In this document: one piece after another, positions 43,053-51,225 of the stretch
How positions within the stretch are numbered: position 1 is the stretch's first letter
Layout of the letters: each line of letters begins with the position of its first letter
Assembly (NCBI GenBank): GCA_013141015.1
Contig: JABFRT010000004.1
Span: 62,001 to 126,000, forward strand
Direction: 5' to 3'
DNA length: 64,000 nucleotides
DNA from: Hyphomicrobium sp.
GTDB lineage: Bacteria; Pseudomonadota; Alphaproteobacteria; Rhizobiales; Hyphomicrobiaceae
Notes under the pieces: generated by a model
What the model was told of the DNA's origin: nothing
Database searches by the model: none
The model's input: the letters and a program-made list of their open reading frames with translations, nothing else
Position numbers and translations under genes: made by a program

Positions 43053-44351
43053 TCAACCCTTGGTCTCAAGACGGATTTCAATCGAGCGGCGGTGCGCTTC
43101 TAAACCCTCGGCACGCGCCAAGGTCATGGCGGGTGCCGCCAACGCGGCAAGTGCCTGCCGGTCCAGTTTCAGAAGAGACGTGCGCTTCATGAAGTCCAGA
43201 ACGCCAAGGCCCGACGAGAACCGGGCACTGCGCGCCGTCGGCAGCACGTGGTTGGAGCCCGCCACATAGTCGCCGATGGCTTCCGGCGTCTGAGAGCCGA
43301 GGAAAATCGCGCCGGCATTGCGGATGGCGTTCGACAAGTCTTCGGCGTTCGCGGTCGCAATTTCCAGATGCTCCGCGGCAATCCTGTCAGCCAGTGCGGG
43401 CGCCTCATCAAGCGACCGCAAAACGATTGTCGCACCAAACATCGACCAGCTTTCACCGGCGATATTTCCGCGCGACATAGTTTTCAGCTGGCGCATGACC
43501 GCATCTTCGACAGCGCGAGCGAAGGCCGCATCATCGGTCATCAGAATCGACTGGGCGGCCGTGTCGTGTTCGGCTTGCGCCAATAGATCAGCGGCGATCC
43601 ATTCGGGATTGTTATGCTTATCAGCAATCACCAAAACTTCGGAGGGCCCGGCAATGCTATCGATGCCGACTGTGCCGAACACCTGCCGCTTGGCCGCGGC
43701 CACATAAGCGTTGCCCGGACCGACGATCTTGACGACGGGTTTGACGGTCTCAGTGCCATAGGCAAGCGCTGCCACGGCTTGCGCGCCACCGATCCGGTAG
43801 ATCTCGGAGACGCCAGCCAGGTGGGCTGCAGCCAGCACCAGCGGATTAAGTTCGCCGCGCGGCGACGGCACCACCATGACGATGCGCGGCACGCCAGCAA
43901 CCTTGGCCGGCACGGCATTCATCAGAACCGAGCTTGGATACGACGCGAGCCCGCCCGGCACATAGAGGCCAACAGATTCGACCGCCGTCCAGCGATGACC
44001 AAGCTCAACACCCAGCGCATCGGTGTAGCGATCATTCGTCGGGAGCTGCCGCTGATGATGATCGGCAATACGGTCGCGCGCGACTTCGAGAGCGGCCAGC
44101 GTTTCAGCCGAACAGCTCGCGACGGCAGCGTTGACTTCACCTGCGGTGACCGCAAGACCGAGCTTTTCGAGATCAACAGCATCGAACTTCTGCGACAGAG
44201 CGATCAGCGCCTTGTCGCCGTCCGCCTTCACAGCCGCGATGATTTCGGCAACGGCCAGACCGACCTGCACGGAACTCTCGCGCTTTTGCCCGAGCAGCTC
44301 GGTGAAGCTTGCGGCAAACGATGGATCGCTGGTTGTCAGACGCATAGGCAT
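43053..44351 (-). CDS. hisD: Histidinol dehydrogenase
   Basis: Zinc-dependent NAD enzyme catalysing the last two oxidations of histidine synthesis (histidinol to histidine). The 432-aa protein has the NAD/substrate blocks WTAVESVGLYVPGGLASYPSSVLMNAVPAKVAGV and GPGNAYVAAAKRQVFGTVGIDSIAGPSEVLVIAD, the EHDTAAQSILMTDD zinc region and the catalytic AAEHLEI. Two start ATGs are possible (44351 and 44345). It lies 40 bp after the DUF2948 gene on the same strand. Confidence 0.96.
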   Translation of the reverse strand: MPMRLTTSDPSFAASFTELLGQKRESSVQVGLAVAEIIAAVKADGDKALIALSQKFDAVDLEKLGLAVTAGEVNAAVASCSAETLAALEVARDRIADHHQRQLPTNDRYTDALGVELGHRWTAVESVGLYVPGGLASYPSSVLMNAVPAKVAGVPRIVMVVPSPRGELNPLVLAAAHLAGVSEIYRIGGAQAVAALAYGTETVKPVVKIVGPGNAYVAAAKRQVFGTVGIDSIAGPSEVLVIADKHNNPEWIAADLLAQAEHDTAAQSILMTDDAAFARAVEDAVMRQLKTMSRGNIAGESWSMFGATIVLRSLDEAPALADRIAAEHLEIATANAEDLSNAIRNAGAIFLGSQTPEAIGDYVAGSNHVLPTARSARFSSGLGVLDFMKRTSLLKLDRQALAALAAPAMTLARAEGLEAHRRSIEIRLETKG

Positions 44352-44391
44352 GGTGCGTATTACCCGGCAAGGGACGGTGCCGGCCCTTTCG

Positions 44392-44877
44392 CTATGAGAC
44401 TTTATCGTCGGGGTGTGCGGGCGACCGCTTGGTCGACCACGCCGCGCCGAGATCTTTCATCTCGAATTCCAGACATTCGACTGTCAGGCGGATGGCCGCG
44501 CCGCCGGAAAATGTCAACGTGACATCGCCGTCTGGCGCATCCGGATCAGGCGACGGGGTAAAGGTAATGGCCAGCAGTGCCAAGGCGGCCCGGCGGTCTT
44601 TGAGGTTGATGCCGCTGACTTTAGCCGCCAGCACCCGCTCAAACCGCAACCCCGTCCGGCGGCGCTCTAAGCCCGCGCCGTTTGCGCTGCCGGTTTTGAC
44701 CGGTTTTTTCGCCGCAGCCAGCGCTTTGTCCCAATCAAACCGGTTGGCGACGGCGGCAAAGCGCTTTTCCTTGGGCAGATAGGCCATGTCGGCGACGCGC
44801 AGCACTGCGTCCTGCAAATGGGCGGAGATCACGCGCAAATCGTCGGCATCAAGCGCGATCAGCTTCAGGTCTGGCAT
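44392..44877 (-). CDS. DUF2948 family protein
   Basis: Conserved alphaproteobacterial protein, 161 aa, unknown function. The N-terminus LKLIALDADDLRVISAHLQDAVLRVADMAYLPKEKRFA and the C-terminal block LTFSGGAAIRLTVECLEFEMKDLGAAW match the family. The ATG at 44877 is chosen because this is the family start; the frame runs on upstream to 45066 through the next gene without homology. It precedes hisD, as in other Rhizobiales. Confidence 0.9.
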   Translation of the reverse strand: MPDLKLIALDADDLRVISAHLQDAVLRVADMAYLPKEKRFAAVANRFDWDKALAAAKKPVKTGSANGAGLERRRTGLRFERVLAAKVSGINLKDRRAALALLAITFTPSPDPDAPDGDVTLTFSGGAAIRLTVECLEFEMKDLGAAWSTKRSPAHPDDKVS

Positions 44878-44965
44878 CGGACGGCCGGCTCTCCTCAGGC
44901 GCTGTTCGATCGAACAGGCATGATGACTGATACCGGCCCGGGCGCTGTCGCGCAATACGCGAGGC

Positions 44966-45178
44966 TCAACCTTTGCGCTTGCCCACGTCTGGGCCACCCA
45001 CCCATTGCGCCCGCTCGGCTTCAAGCAGCTCGAGGCGCGCCGCCATATCCTTGCGTGACCGCTCAAAGCGCGACTCCAGCATCGGCTTGCTGCACACCCG
45101 CCAAATGAGATAGCCGGTCAACGCGCCAAGCAGGAAGGCGAGCAGCAGATACCACCAGACCTGGGACAGAATATACAT
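44966..45178 (-). CDS. Small single-pass membrane protein (70 aa)
   Basis: Function unknown. Residues 8-27 (VWWYLLLAFLLGALTGYLIW) are a membrane helix; the remainder is a charged amphipathic helix (SRFERSRKDMAARLELLEAERAQW) likely to form a coiled coil in the cytoplasm. AGGAGC precedes the ATG. It starts 22 bp after the stop of the double-OmpA gene on the same strand, suggesting the two act together at the envelope. Confidence 0.75.
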   Translation of the reverse strand: MYILSQVWWYLLLAFLLGALTGYLIWRVCSKPMLESRFERSRKDMAARLELLEAERAQWVGGPDVGKRKG

Positions 45179-45200
45179 CGCGGCGAGCTCCTGATGGACC

Positions 45201-47582
45201 TTATTGAGATTTTGATGGGCGGATAGCGACGCCGAAATCGACGCGCCGGTTCAACCGGTAAGCCGCCTTCGTATTGGCGGGATCGAACGGCCGCTCGCCT
45301 GCGTATCCGGTGGCCGTCACCCGCGCTTCAGCAACGTCACGGTCGATCAGCGCATCGCGAACGGCTTGAGCGCGCTCTTGCGATAGAGTTTGATTGAAGG
45401 CGGCACGGCCTCTCCGGTCGGTATGGCCGCCAATCGCAATGGTGTGCGCCGGGCAGCTGAGCGCCAGGCCAGCCAACGAATCCAGGAAATCCGCATACGT
45501 GTCGGCGACAATGGCTGAACTGCCGGTGAAGCGGATCGTATCGCTTTGCAAGACGCGGGAAAATTCACTGTTGCACTGCTCAGGTGCAAGCGCTGCAATC
45601 GCAGCCGCGGGAGCGGGCGGCGCACCAGGCTCCTTGGGCGGCACCAACGGGGCGGGCGTGAGTGCCGCACCAAAATCAACGCGCCGGTTCAGCCGGTATG
45701 CAGCCCGCGTATTGGCTGGATCGAACGGGCGTTGCGCGCCATAGCCTTCGGCTTTGAGGCGATGCACTTCAATGCCGCGCGCGACCAGCGCTTTACGCAC
45801 AGCCAGGGCGCGCTGCAAAGACATGGCTTGATTAAATGCGGCAACGCCTGTGCGGTCAGAATGACCACCAATCGCCAGCGAGTAACTACCACAGCGTTTG
45901 GCAACCGCCCCGATCCGATCTAGCGATTGCAACGCCGCTTGGTCGAGCCGCGCCGATTTGAAGGAAAACTTGACGGTCGCTTGCCGGAAAGCATCGCTGA
46001 AATCACCGGCACAGTTGAGGTCCGGCGCCGCTAGTGGAGACGCAGATGGCGCCACCGGGACGAGTGACGGTGTCACCGGCGGTGGCGCCGGTGCGGTTGC
46101 AGCGGCGGTGGCGGTTGCTTTGGCCGCATCAGCTTTGCGGGCCGCTTCGACGGCGGCGCGTTCCGCCTGTGCCTCAAGTTCAAGACGCTTTTGCTCGTCC
46201 GCCTTGCGCTGTGCCGCCAAATCTTCTGCCAGCCGCTTTTCATCGTCGACGCGCTGCAGCTCAAGTGCCTTGGCCGCGGCTTCCTCGTCTGCCTTGCGTT
46301 TGGCTTCAGCCTCACGCCGGACTTCTTCTAACGCGCGGGCCTTGGCGGCCGCCTCATCTGCTTTGCGTTTGGCTTCCTCGGCCGCCCGCGCCTCCTCGGC
46401 CCGCAGCTCCTCCAGCGCCTTGGCCTTGGCCTTGGCAGTGGCCTCATCAGCTTTGCGTTTGGCTTCAGCGGCGAGCCGCAATTCCTCTTCTGCCCTGGCT
46501 TTCGCAGCGGCCTCGTCGGCCTTGGCCTTCGCTGCAGCCTCTTCAGCTTTGCGTTTGGTTTCTATCGCAACCCGCGATTCTTCAGCGGCTTTTGCCTTCG
46601 CAGCTGCCTGATCCGCCTTGCGTTTGGCTTCAGCTTCGAGCCGGACTGCTTCCTCCGCTTTCAATCGGGCTTTGGCCGCCGCTTCGTCTGCTTTGCGCTG
46701 AGCGTCCGCTGCGAGCCGCAGATCCTCGGATTTCTTTACAGCCGCCACCTCCGGCGCAACCTTCTCTACCGGCACGCCTTGCGCAGAGGCCGCCACTGCG
46801 TCAGGGCTGGCAATGTCATTCTGCAGATAGGCGACAACGCCGGGCAAACCGACCATCGGCGCCAACACCTGTTTGGCCTTTTCAAATCCTGCGGCGCGCG
46901 CTGCGGCATCTGGGGCCGTGCCCGTTACCCGGCCAACGTGATTTTCAATGCTTAGTTTGGCCCACGGATATCCCGCATCCGCCAGCTGTTGCGTGCCATG
47001 AGTTTCAGCCTGCGCAACGAGCACGAGCGGCGATGACAGCGGCGACTTGTAATTCATGTGCCAACCGGCCACCGCCAACGGCACTAGGCCCAACACCAGA
47101 GCCATCGCTGAACAGGCGCGGCAGCGCCGGCGCAAACCATTCTCATCAAGATCCGGTTGCCCCGCCCGCTCAAGTGCTGCGGCGAAATTGCCGGCGTGAC
47201 GCCCGGCCAACAGCCAGTAGAGCCATCCGCTAAACAGCCCCGTGCCCATCAATGCTGCAAAAGTGCGCGGCGATTTGAAAGCCGTTTGAAGGTCGCCGGG
47301 AACCGCCGTCAGTGTCAGATATCCAATCGCCGCCAGCAGAGCGCCGGCAAACATCCAGAAGGCGAGGCCGCGCACGCGGCGCGCTTCAGCAAGCAGGATG
47401 GCTGTCAAAGCGCCCGGCAATATGAACGCTGCAATCGGCATGGCTGTGCGCATCAAATGCCAGATCGGCCGCTCGCCCGCGTCTAGCGGCGCAAAAGGCA
47501 GGCCGGCAATCTTTGCCAGGGCAGCCGCGCCCAAAATCGCGATCACCAAGCCGGTTACAATGGCCCAAACACTTCGACGCAT
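45201..47582 (-). CDS. Envelope protein with five TM helices, TolA-like helix and two OmpA domains
   Basis: A 793-aa protein not matching a named family. Order: four or five hydrophobic segments (about 5-27, 45-67, 72-93, 108-126, 156-174), a BON-like block (about 205-258, WAKLSIENHVGRVTGTA), an Ala/Lys/Glu-rich helical region with repeated AKRKADEAAAKA units (about 285-490, TolA-like coiled coil), a Pro-rich hinge, then two OmpA C-terminal peptidoglycan-binding domains (about 525-640 and 665-788), each with GGHxDR and YRLNRRVDF. The ATG at 47582 has GGGGGAA upstream. It would anchor in the inner membrane and reach the peptidoglycan. The coding DNA for the helix is visibly repetitive (about 46250-46720). 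Confidence 0.85.
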   Translation of the reverse strand: MRRSVWAIVTGLVIAILGAAALAKIAGLPFAPLDAGERPIWHLMRTAMPIAAFILPGALTAILLAEARRVRGLAFWMFAGALLAAIGYLTLTAVPGDLQTAFKSPRTFAALMGTGLFSGWLYWLLAGRHAGNFAAALERAGQPDLDENGLRRRCRACSAMALVLGLVPLAVAGWHMNYKSPLSSPLVLVAQAETHGTQQLADAGYPWAKLSIENHVGRVTGTAPDAAARAAGFEKAKQVLAPMVGLPGVVAYLQNDIASPDAVAASAQGVPVEKVAPEVAAVKKSEDLRLAADAQRKADEAAAKARLKAEEAVRLEAEAKRKADQAAAKAKAAEESRVAIETKRKAEEAAAKAKADEAAAKARAEEELRLAAEAKRKADEATAKAKAKALEELRAEEARAAEEAKRKADEAAAKARALEEVRREAEAKRKADEEAAAKALELQRVDDEKRLAEDLAAQRKADEQKRLELEAQAERAAVEAARKADAAKATATAAATAPAPPPVTPSLVPVAPSASPLAAPDLNCAGDFSDAFRQATVKFSFKSARLDQAALQSLDRIGAVAKRCGSYSLAIGGHSDRTGVAAFNQAMSLQRALAVRKALVARGIEVHRLKAEGYGAQRPFDPANTRAAYRLNRRVDFGAALTPAPLVPPKEPGAPPAPAAAIAALAPEQCNSEFSRVLQSDTIRFTGSSAIVADTYADFLDSLAGLALSCPAHTIAIGGHTDRRGRAAFNQTLSQERAQAVRDALIDRDVAEARVTATGYAGERPFDPANTKAAYRLNRRVDFGVAIRPSKSQ
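46250..46720 (-). repeat. Repetitive coding DNA of the TolA-like helix
   Basis: On the + strand near-identical pieces containing GCTTTGCGTTTGGCTTC or GCCTTGCGTTTGGCTTC recur about every 50-70 bp, each encoding EAKRKADE-type units. The repeats are imperfect, so unit number may vary between strains. Confidence 0.7.
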
Positions 47583-47661
47583 TACCGCTTCCCCCCGAAC
47601 CGGAGGCTGTCCGGCAAGGGCTATAAAGCAGCAAAAGGCCGCCAACCCAAGGGGGATTTAG

Positions 47662-47693
47662 CAAAAACCCAAAAAGGACAATACATTTGTCCT
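47662..47693 (-). terminator. Rho-independent terminator after murA
   Basis: On the minus strand AGGACAA-ATGTA-TTGTCCT (47693 down to 47675) forms a perfect 7-bp stem and is followed by TTTTTGGGTTTTTGC. It begins 42 bp after the murA stop codon and separates murA from the double-OmpA gene. Confidence 0.75.
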
Positions 47694-47734
47694 GTCGTGA
47701 GATAGGCCACCGGACTTAGCAAACGGCCTGAAGA

Positions 47735-49027
47735 TCAACCGGTGCTGATCCGCTCGATCGCTGCACCACAGCCGGTCAACTTGCGCTCCAGCTGCTCAAA
47801 CCCGCGGTCCAAGTGGTAGACGCGATTGATCGTGGTCGTACCTTCAGCCATCAGGCCGGCAATCACCAGCGACACGGACGCCCGCAGATCGGTGGCCATC
47901 ACCGGTGCGCCGGTCAGCGTTTTGACGCCCTTGATCGAGGCGGTATCGCCATGCAGATGGATTTCAGCACCAAGCCGGGCGAGTTCCTGAACGTGCATGA
48001 AGCGGTTTTCGAAAATCGTCTCGCGGATGACGCTGGTGCCAGCCGCCCGTGTCAGCAACGCCATCAACTGAGCCTGCAAATCGGTGGGGAAGCCGGGGAA
48101 GGGCTGGGTCTCGACATCGACCGGCTGAATGCTGCCGCCGTTGCGGACCACGCGGATGCCCTTGTCCGTCTCAGTGACCGTTGCGCCGGTCTGCGCCAGA
48201 ACGTCGAGCGCATTCTTCAAGTGCACGGCGCGCGCGCCTTCAAGCAGCACATCGCCGCCCGTCGCGGCAACGGCAAACGCAAATGTGCCTGCTTCGATGC
48301 GGTCGGGCACGACTGAATGGATCGCGCCATCAAGCCGGTCACGGCCTTGAATGCGCAGCGTTGAGGTTCCTATGCCCTCGATCTGGACGCCCATTTTGAC
48401 GAGACATTCGGCGACGTCGCTGATTTCCGGTTCACGCGCGGCGCCTTCAATCACCGTCTCGCCCTTGGCGAGGGCTGCGGCCAGCAACACCTGATGTGTC
48501 GCGCCGACCGACACTTTCGGAAACACAATGTGCGCGCCGTGCAGTCCCTTCGGCGCCTTGGCGTGCACGTATCCGTTTTCGATTTCGATTTCCGCGCCAA
48601 GCGCTTTGAGGCCGGTCAAATGCATATCAACAGGCCGCGTGCCAATGGCGCAACCGCCCGGCAACGACACTTTGGCCTGGCGCATGCGCGCGACCAGTGG
48701 CCCGAGCACCCAGAAGCTGGCGCGCATGCGCGACACCATTTCATAAGGCGCCGTCGTATCGACGATATCGCGCGCCGTCAGATGCACAGTTTCGCCAAGG
48801 TGGATGGCGGTGCCCTGACGTTTGCCGTCAACCGCCAGATCGACGCCGTGATTGCGCAAAATGCGCATCAACAGATTGACATCGGCGAGGTTCGGCACAT
48901 TCTTCAGCGTCAGCCGGTCTGCGGTCAATAGTGACGCGATCAGCAAAGGCAGCGCCGCGTTCTTGGCGCCCGAAACCGGGATCGTGCCGACCAAACGATT
49001 GCCGCCGGTGATTTGAATGCGATCCAT
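47735..49027 (-). CDS. murA: UDP-N-acetylglucosamine 1-carboxyvinyltransferase
   Basis: Transfers enolpyruvate from PEP to UDP-GlcNAc, the first committed step of peptidoglycan synthesis. The 430-aa length is typical. The substrate lysine-asparagine KN is at residues 22-23 ([11 protein letters not shown]), and the catalytic, fosfomycin-targeted Cys is C126 ([14 protein letters not shown]). Ends with a clear terminator. The 242-bp region upstream (49028-49269) holds no recognisable gene. Confidence 0.97.
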   Translation of the reverse strand: MDRIQITGGNRLVGTIPVSGAKNAALPLLIASLLTADRLTLKNVPNLADVNLLMRILRNHGVDLAVDGKRQGTAIHLGETVHLTARDIVDTTAPYEMVSRMRASFWVLGPLVARMRQAKVSLPGGCAIGTRPVDMHLTGLKALGAEIEIENGYVHAKAPKGLHGAHIVFPKVSVGATHQVLLAAALAKGETVIEGAAREPEISDVAECLVKMGVQIEGIGTSTLRIQGRDRLDGAIHSVVPDRIEAGTFAFAVAATGGDVLLEGARAVHLKNALDVLAQTGATVTETDKGIRVVRNGGSIQPVDVETQPFPGFPTDLQAQLMALLTRAAGTSVIRETIFENRFMHVQELARLGAEIHLHGDTASIKGVKTLTGAPVMATDLRASVSLVIAGLMAEGTTTINRVYHLDRGFEQLERKLTGCGAAIERISTG

Positions 49028-49269
49028 GCTTGAAAGGCGCCCGATTTAGAGGAGCCCCAGCGTTGAGGCCCGATTGATAAGTTGGTCAGGGAAACCGAGT
49101 TGCTGATGCGATGCTTAAACGCTTTGTGCGGCCTCGATTCGATACCGCTGAGCGCTTGAATAGGCGCTTCGGCGCACCCGCATCAAGGGGGCAAAGCCGC
49201 CGCACAGTAACCCGAACCCCGTCCTTCAAGTAGTAAGTAGCACTCCGCCGTTGCAAAGCCCGGACCAAT

Positions 49270-49443
49270 TCACGGATCTTTAGCCTCACTGGCCGGGTCT
49301 TCAGGGGGCGCTGATGATGTCCGGCCGCGCGCCGCGGCTTTTCGTCTTTTCAGATTGGCGCGCAATTGTTCGGCCAGCCGCAAAGCGCGGGCATCCTGAC
49401 GCCGGGTGGCGTCGGCTTTCGGCCCGCTATTGCTGCCGTCCAT
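49270..49443 (-). CDS. Small basic protein upstream of murA (57 aa)
   Basis: Unknown function. From the ATG at 49443 (GAGGAA seven bases before it; an ATG at 49449 is an alternative) the 57-aa product is highly charged: RRQDARALRLAEQLRANLKRRKAAARGR forms a basic helix, then a Pro/Ser/Glu tail. Similar short proteins with an LAEQLRANLxRRK core occur near murA in other Rhizobiales as I recall. A nucleic-acid or ribosome contact is possible but unproven. Confidence 0.65.
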   Translation of the reverse strand: MDGSNSGPKADATRRQDARALRLAEQLRANLKRRKAAARGRTSSAPPEDPASEAKDP

Positions 49444-49969
49444 GGCCATGTTCCTCAGTGACCCGCCGCCAAACCCAGTCAGCCCTCTGCAACGCAAATA
49501 CCGGAGCCCCGCTGGCCAATCGGACATCGGCCAACAATCCGCCGCTTATGGCAGTGTCGGCCCTGACTGCGCAACAGGCAACCCAGTTGGTCAGCCCGAG
49601 TGCTTTCCGGAAATGCCCATCCCTGAGAAGACGAAGCCCGGCAAGTCCGGGATGGGAGCCGGTCTGCCGTGAAACGACGCACGTCAAACCGGTGCGCTTA
49701 GACCAGCAAGCCCGTTTCAGCAGGCTTGGGACTGGCCATCATTTGAGAGTTCGACCCCATCGGGCCGCCACAGATTTTCCGCCAGCCGTTCCCCGTGTAA
49801 ACTTGATGGCGGAGAAGTCCGGTGTCAGTCGCATGGGTTCGGCGCTTGTGTTGCTTCGGCAGCACGACTGATGCCCGAAAATTGCTCATGACAGCGGCAA
49901 CCGTATATGCTGCTTCTATCCGCATCCTCTGACCTTGATCTGACATCGCCCGAACACCATTTGGACAAA
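49444..49969. other. 526-bp divergent spacer before the RND pump
   Basis: I see no gene here: open frames on both strands are Arg/Ser/Pro-rich and lack a family match. It must hold the promoters of the small basic protein (minus) and of the RND operon (plus). No TetR- or MarR-type regulator gene adjoins the pump, and no clear operator palindrome was recognised. Confidence 0.5.
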
Positions 49970-51142
49970 ATGATAATCCTCCGCCCGTTCCTTGTTGGCC
50001 TCGCTCTATTATTGGCTGTGGCCGTGGCCGCCGCCCCCGCTGCAGCCCAGACCGCACCTGCGTCAGCGGGCCCCCCGCCACCGCCTGTGACGGTCTCGGC
50101 GCCGCTATCCAAACGCATCAAGTCCTGGGACGAATATTCTGGGCGCTTTGAAGCGGTGGCCCGTGTTGAGGTCCGCCCGCGCGTTGCAGGCTTCATTGAA
50201 CAGGTGCATTTCAAAGATGGTTCGCTGATCAAGGCCGGCGATTTGCTGTTTACGCTCGATAAGCGGCCGTTCGCGATTGCGGTCGAAAGCGCCAAGGCCG
50301 ACGTGGCACGCCAGGAATCTCAAGTGCTGCTGACTGAGGCCGATGTCGAACGCGCCGAGCCGCTCGCTAAATCTAAGGTCATGAGCGAGCAGGTGTTCGA
50401 CCAGCGCAAAGCCAGCTTATCGGGTGCACAGGCCCAATTGGCCGCCGCCAAGGCCGCGCTTAAATCGGCCGAACTCAATCTTGAATGGACCGAAGTGCGC
50501 GCGGCAATTGCGGGCCGCATTTCCGACAAGAAAGTCGATGCCGGCAATCTCGTCGCCGGTGGGCCGTCAGGTGCGACGCTGCTGGCGACAATCGTCTCTC
50601 TCGACCCAATCCATTTTGTGTTCGACGTCGCTGAAGCCGACTATCTGCGTTACGCGCGGCTGAATATATCTGGCGAACGGCCCTCATCGCGCGAGACGCA
50701 AAATCCGGTTCGCGTGCGCCTTGCCGACGAAGCCGCCTGGACCCACGACGGCACTATGAATTTCGTCGATAACGCCCTGAACGAACGCTCAGGAACCTTG
50801 CGGGCCCGCGCCGTGTTCGACAACAAGAACGGTCTGCTAACGCCCGGCGTGTTCGCCCGCCTGCAATTGTTCGGTGGTGAGACAGACGCATTTCTCGTAC
50901 CCGACGAGGCGATTGTCTCCGATCAGGCCCGCAAGATCGTATTCACTGTCGGCGACGACAGCGTTGTGAAAGCGACGCCGGTAACGCTTGGCGCGATATC
51001 GGACGGCCTGCGCGTGATCAAGGACGGCCTCAAGCCAGAGGACCGCGTCGTCATCCAGGGGCTTGCCAATCCGATGGTTCGCCCGGGAGCCAAGGTCACG
51101 CCAACTGCCGGCAGCATCGCGGCGGCCAGCGCGCAAAAGTAA
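49970..51142 (+). CDS. RND efflux periplasmic adaptor (AcrA/MexA type)
   Basis: Membrane-fusion subunit linking an RND permease to an outer-membrane channel. From the ATG at 49970 it is 390 aa: a signal peptide (about 1-27, ending AAAQ), the lipoyl half-motifs (GRFEAVARVEVRPRVAGFIEQVHFKDGSLIKAGDLLF), a coiled-coil hairpin (about 80-150) and beta-barrel and membrane-proximal domains. No lipobox cysteine is seen. The frame is open 63 bp upstream, but the signal peptide fixes the start. Permease gene follows after 83 bp; no outer-membrane channel gene is adjacent. Confidence 0.93.
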   Translation: MIILRPFLVGLALLLAVAVAAAPAAAQTAPASAGPPPPPVTVSAPLSKRIKSWDEYSGRFEAVARVEVRPRVAGFIEQVHFKDGSLIKAGDLLFTLDKRPFAIAVESAKADVARQESQVLLTEADVERAEPLAKSKVMSEQVFDQRKASLSGAQAQLAAAKAALKSAELNLEWTEVRAAIAGRISDKKVDAGNLVAGGPSGATLLATIVSLDPIHFVFDVAEADYLRYARLNISGERPSSRETQNPVRVRLADEAAWTHDGTMNFVDNALNERSGTLRARAVFDNKNGLLTPGVFARLQLFGGETDAFLVPDEAIVSDQARKIVFTVGDDSVVKATPVTLGAISDGLRVIKDGLKPEDRVVIQGLANPMVRPGAKVTPTAGSIAAASAQK

Positions 51143-51225
51143 CTTTTGGCCCGCCCAACCGCCGATTGAACCAGACGCCGATTGAGAATGCCGCCCAAGC
51201 GGACACTGTTTGAAAGCACAGCATC

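Noticed and set aside
46034-47233. 399-codon Pro/Leu/Arg-rich frame opposite the TolA-like helix
   Set aside because: Composition results from the repetitive coding strand; the minus frame has OmpA and membrane domains.
49314-49871. 185-codon + strand frame before the RND adaptor as a regulator gene
   Set aside because: Cys/Arg/Pro-rich with no helix-turn-helix; overlaps the better supported small basic gene on the minus strand.
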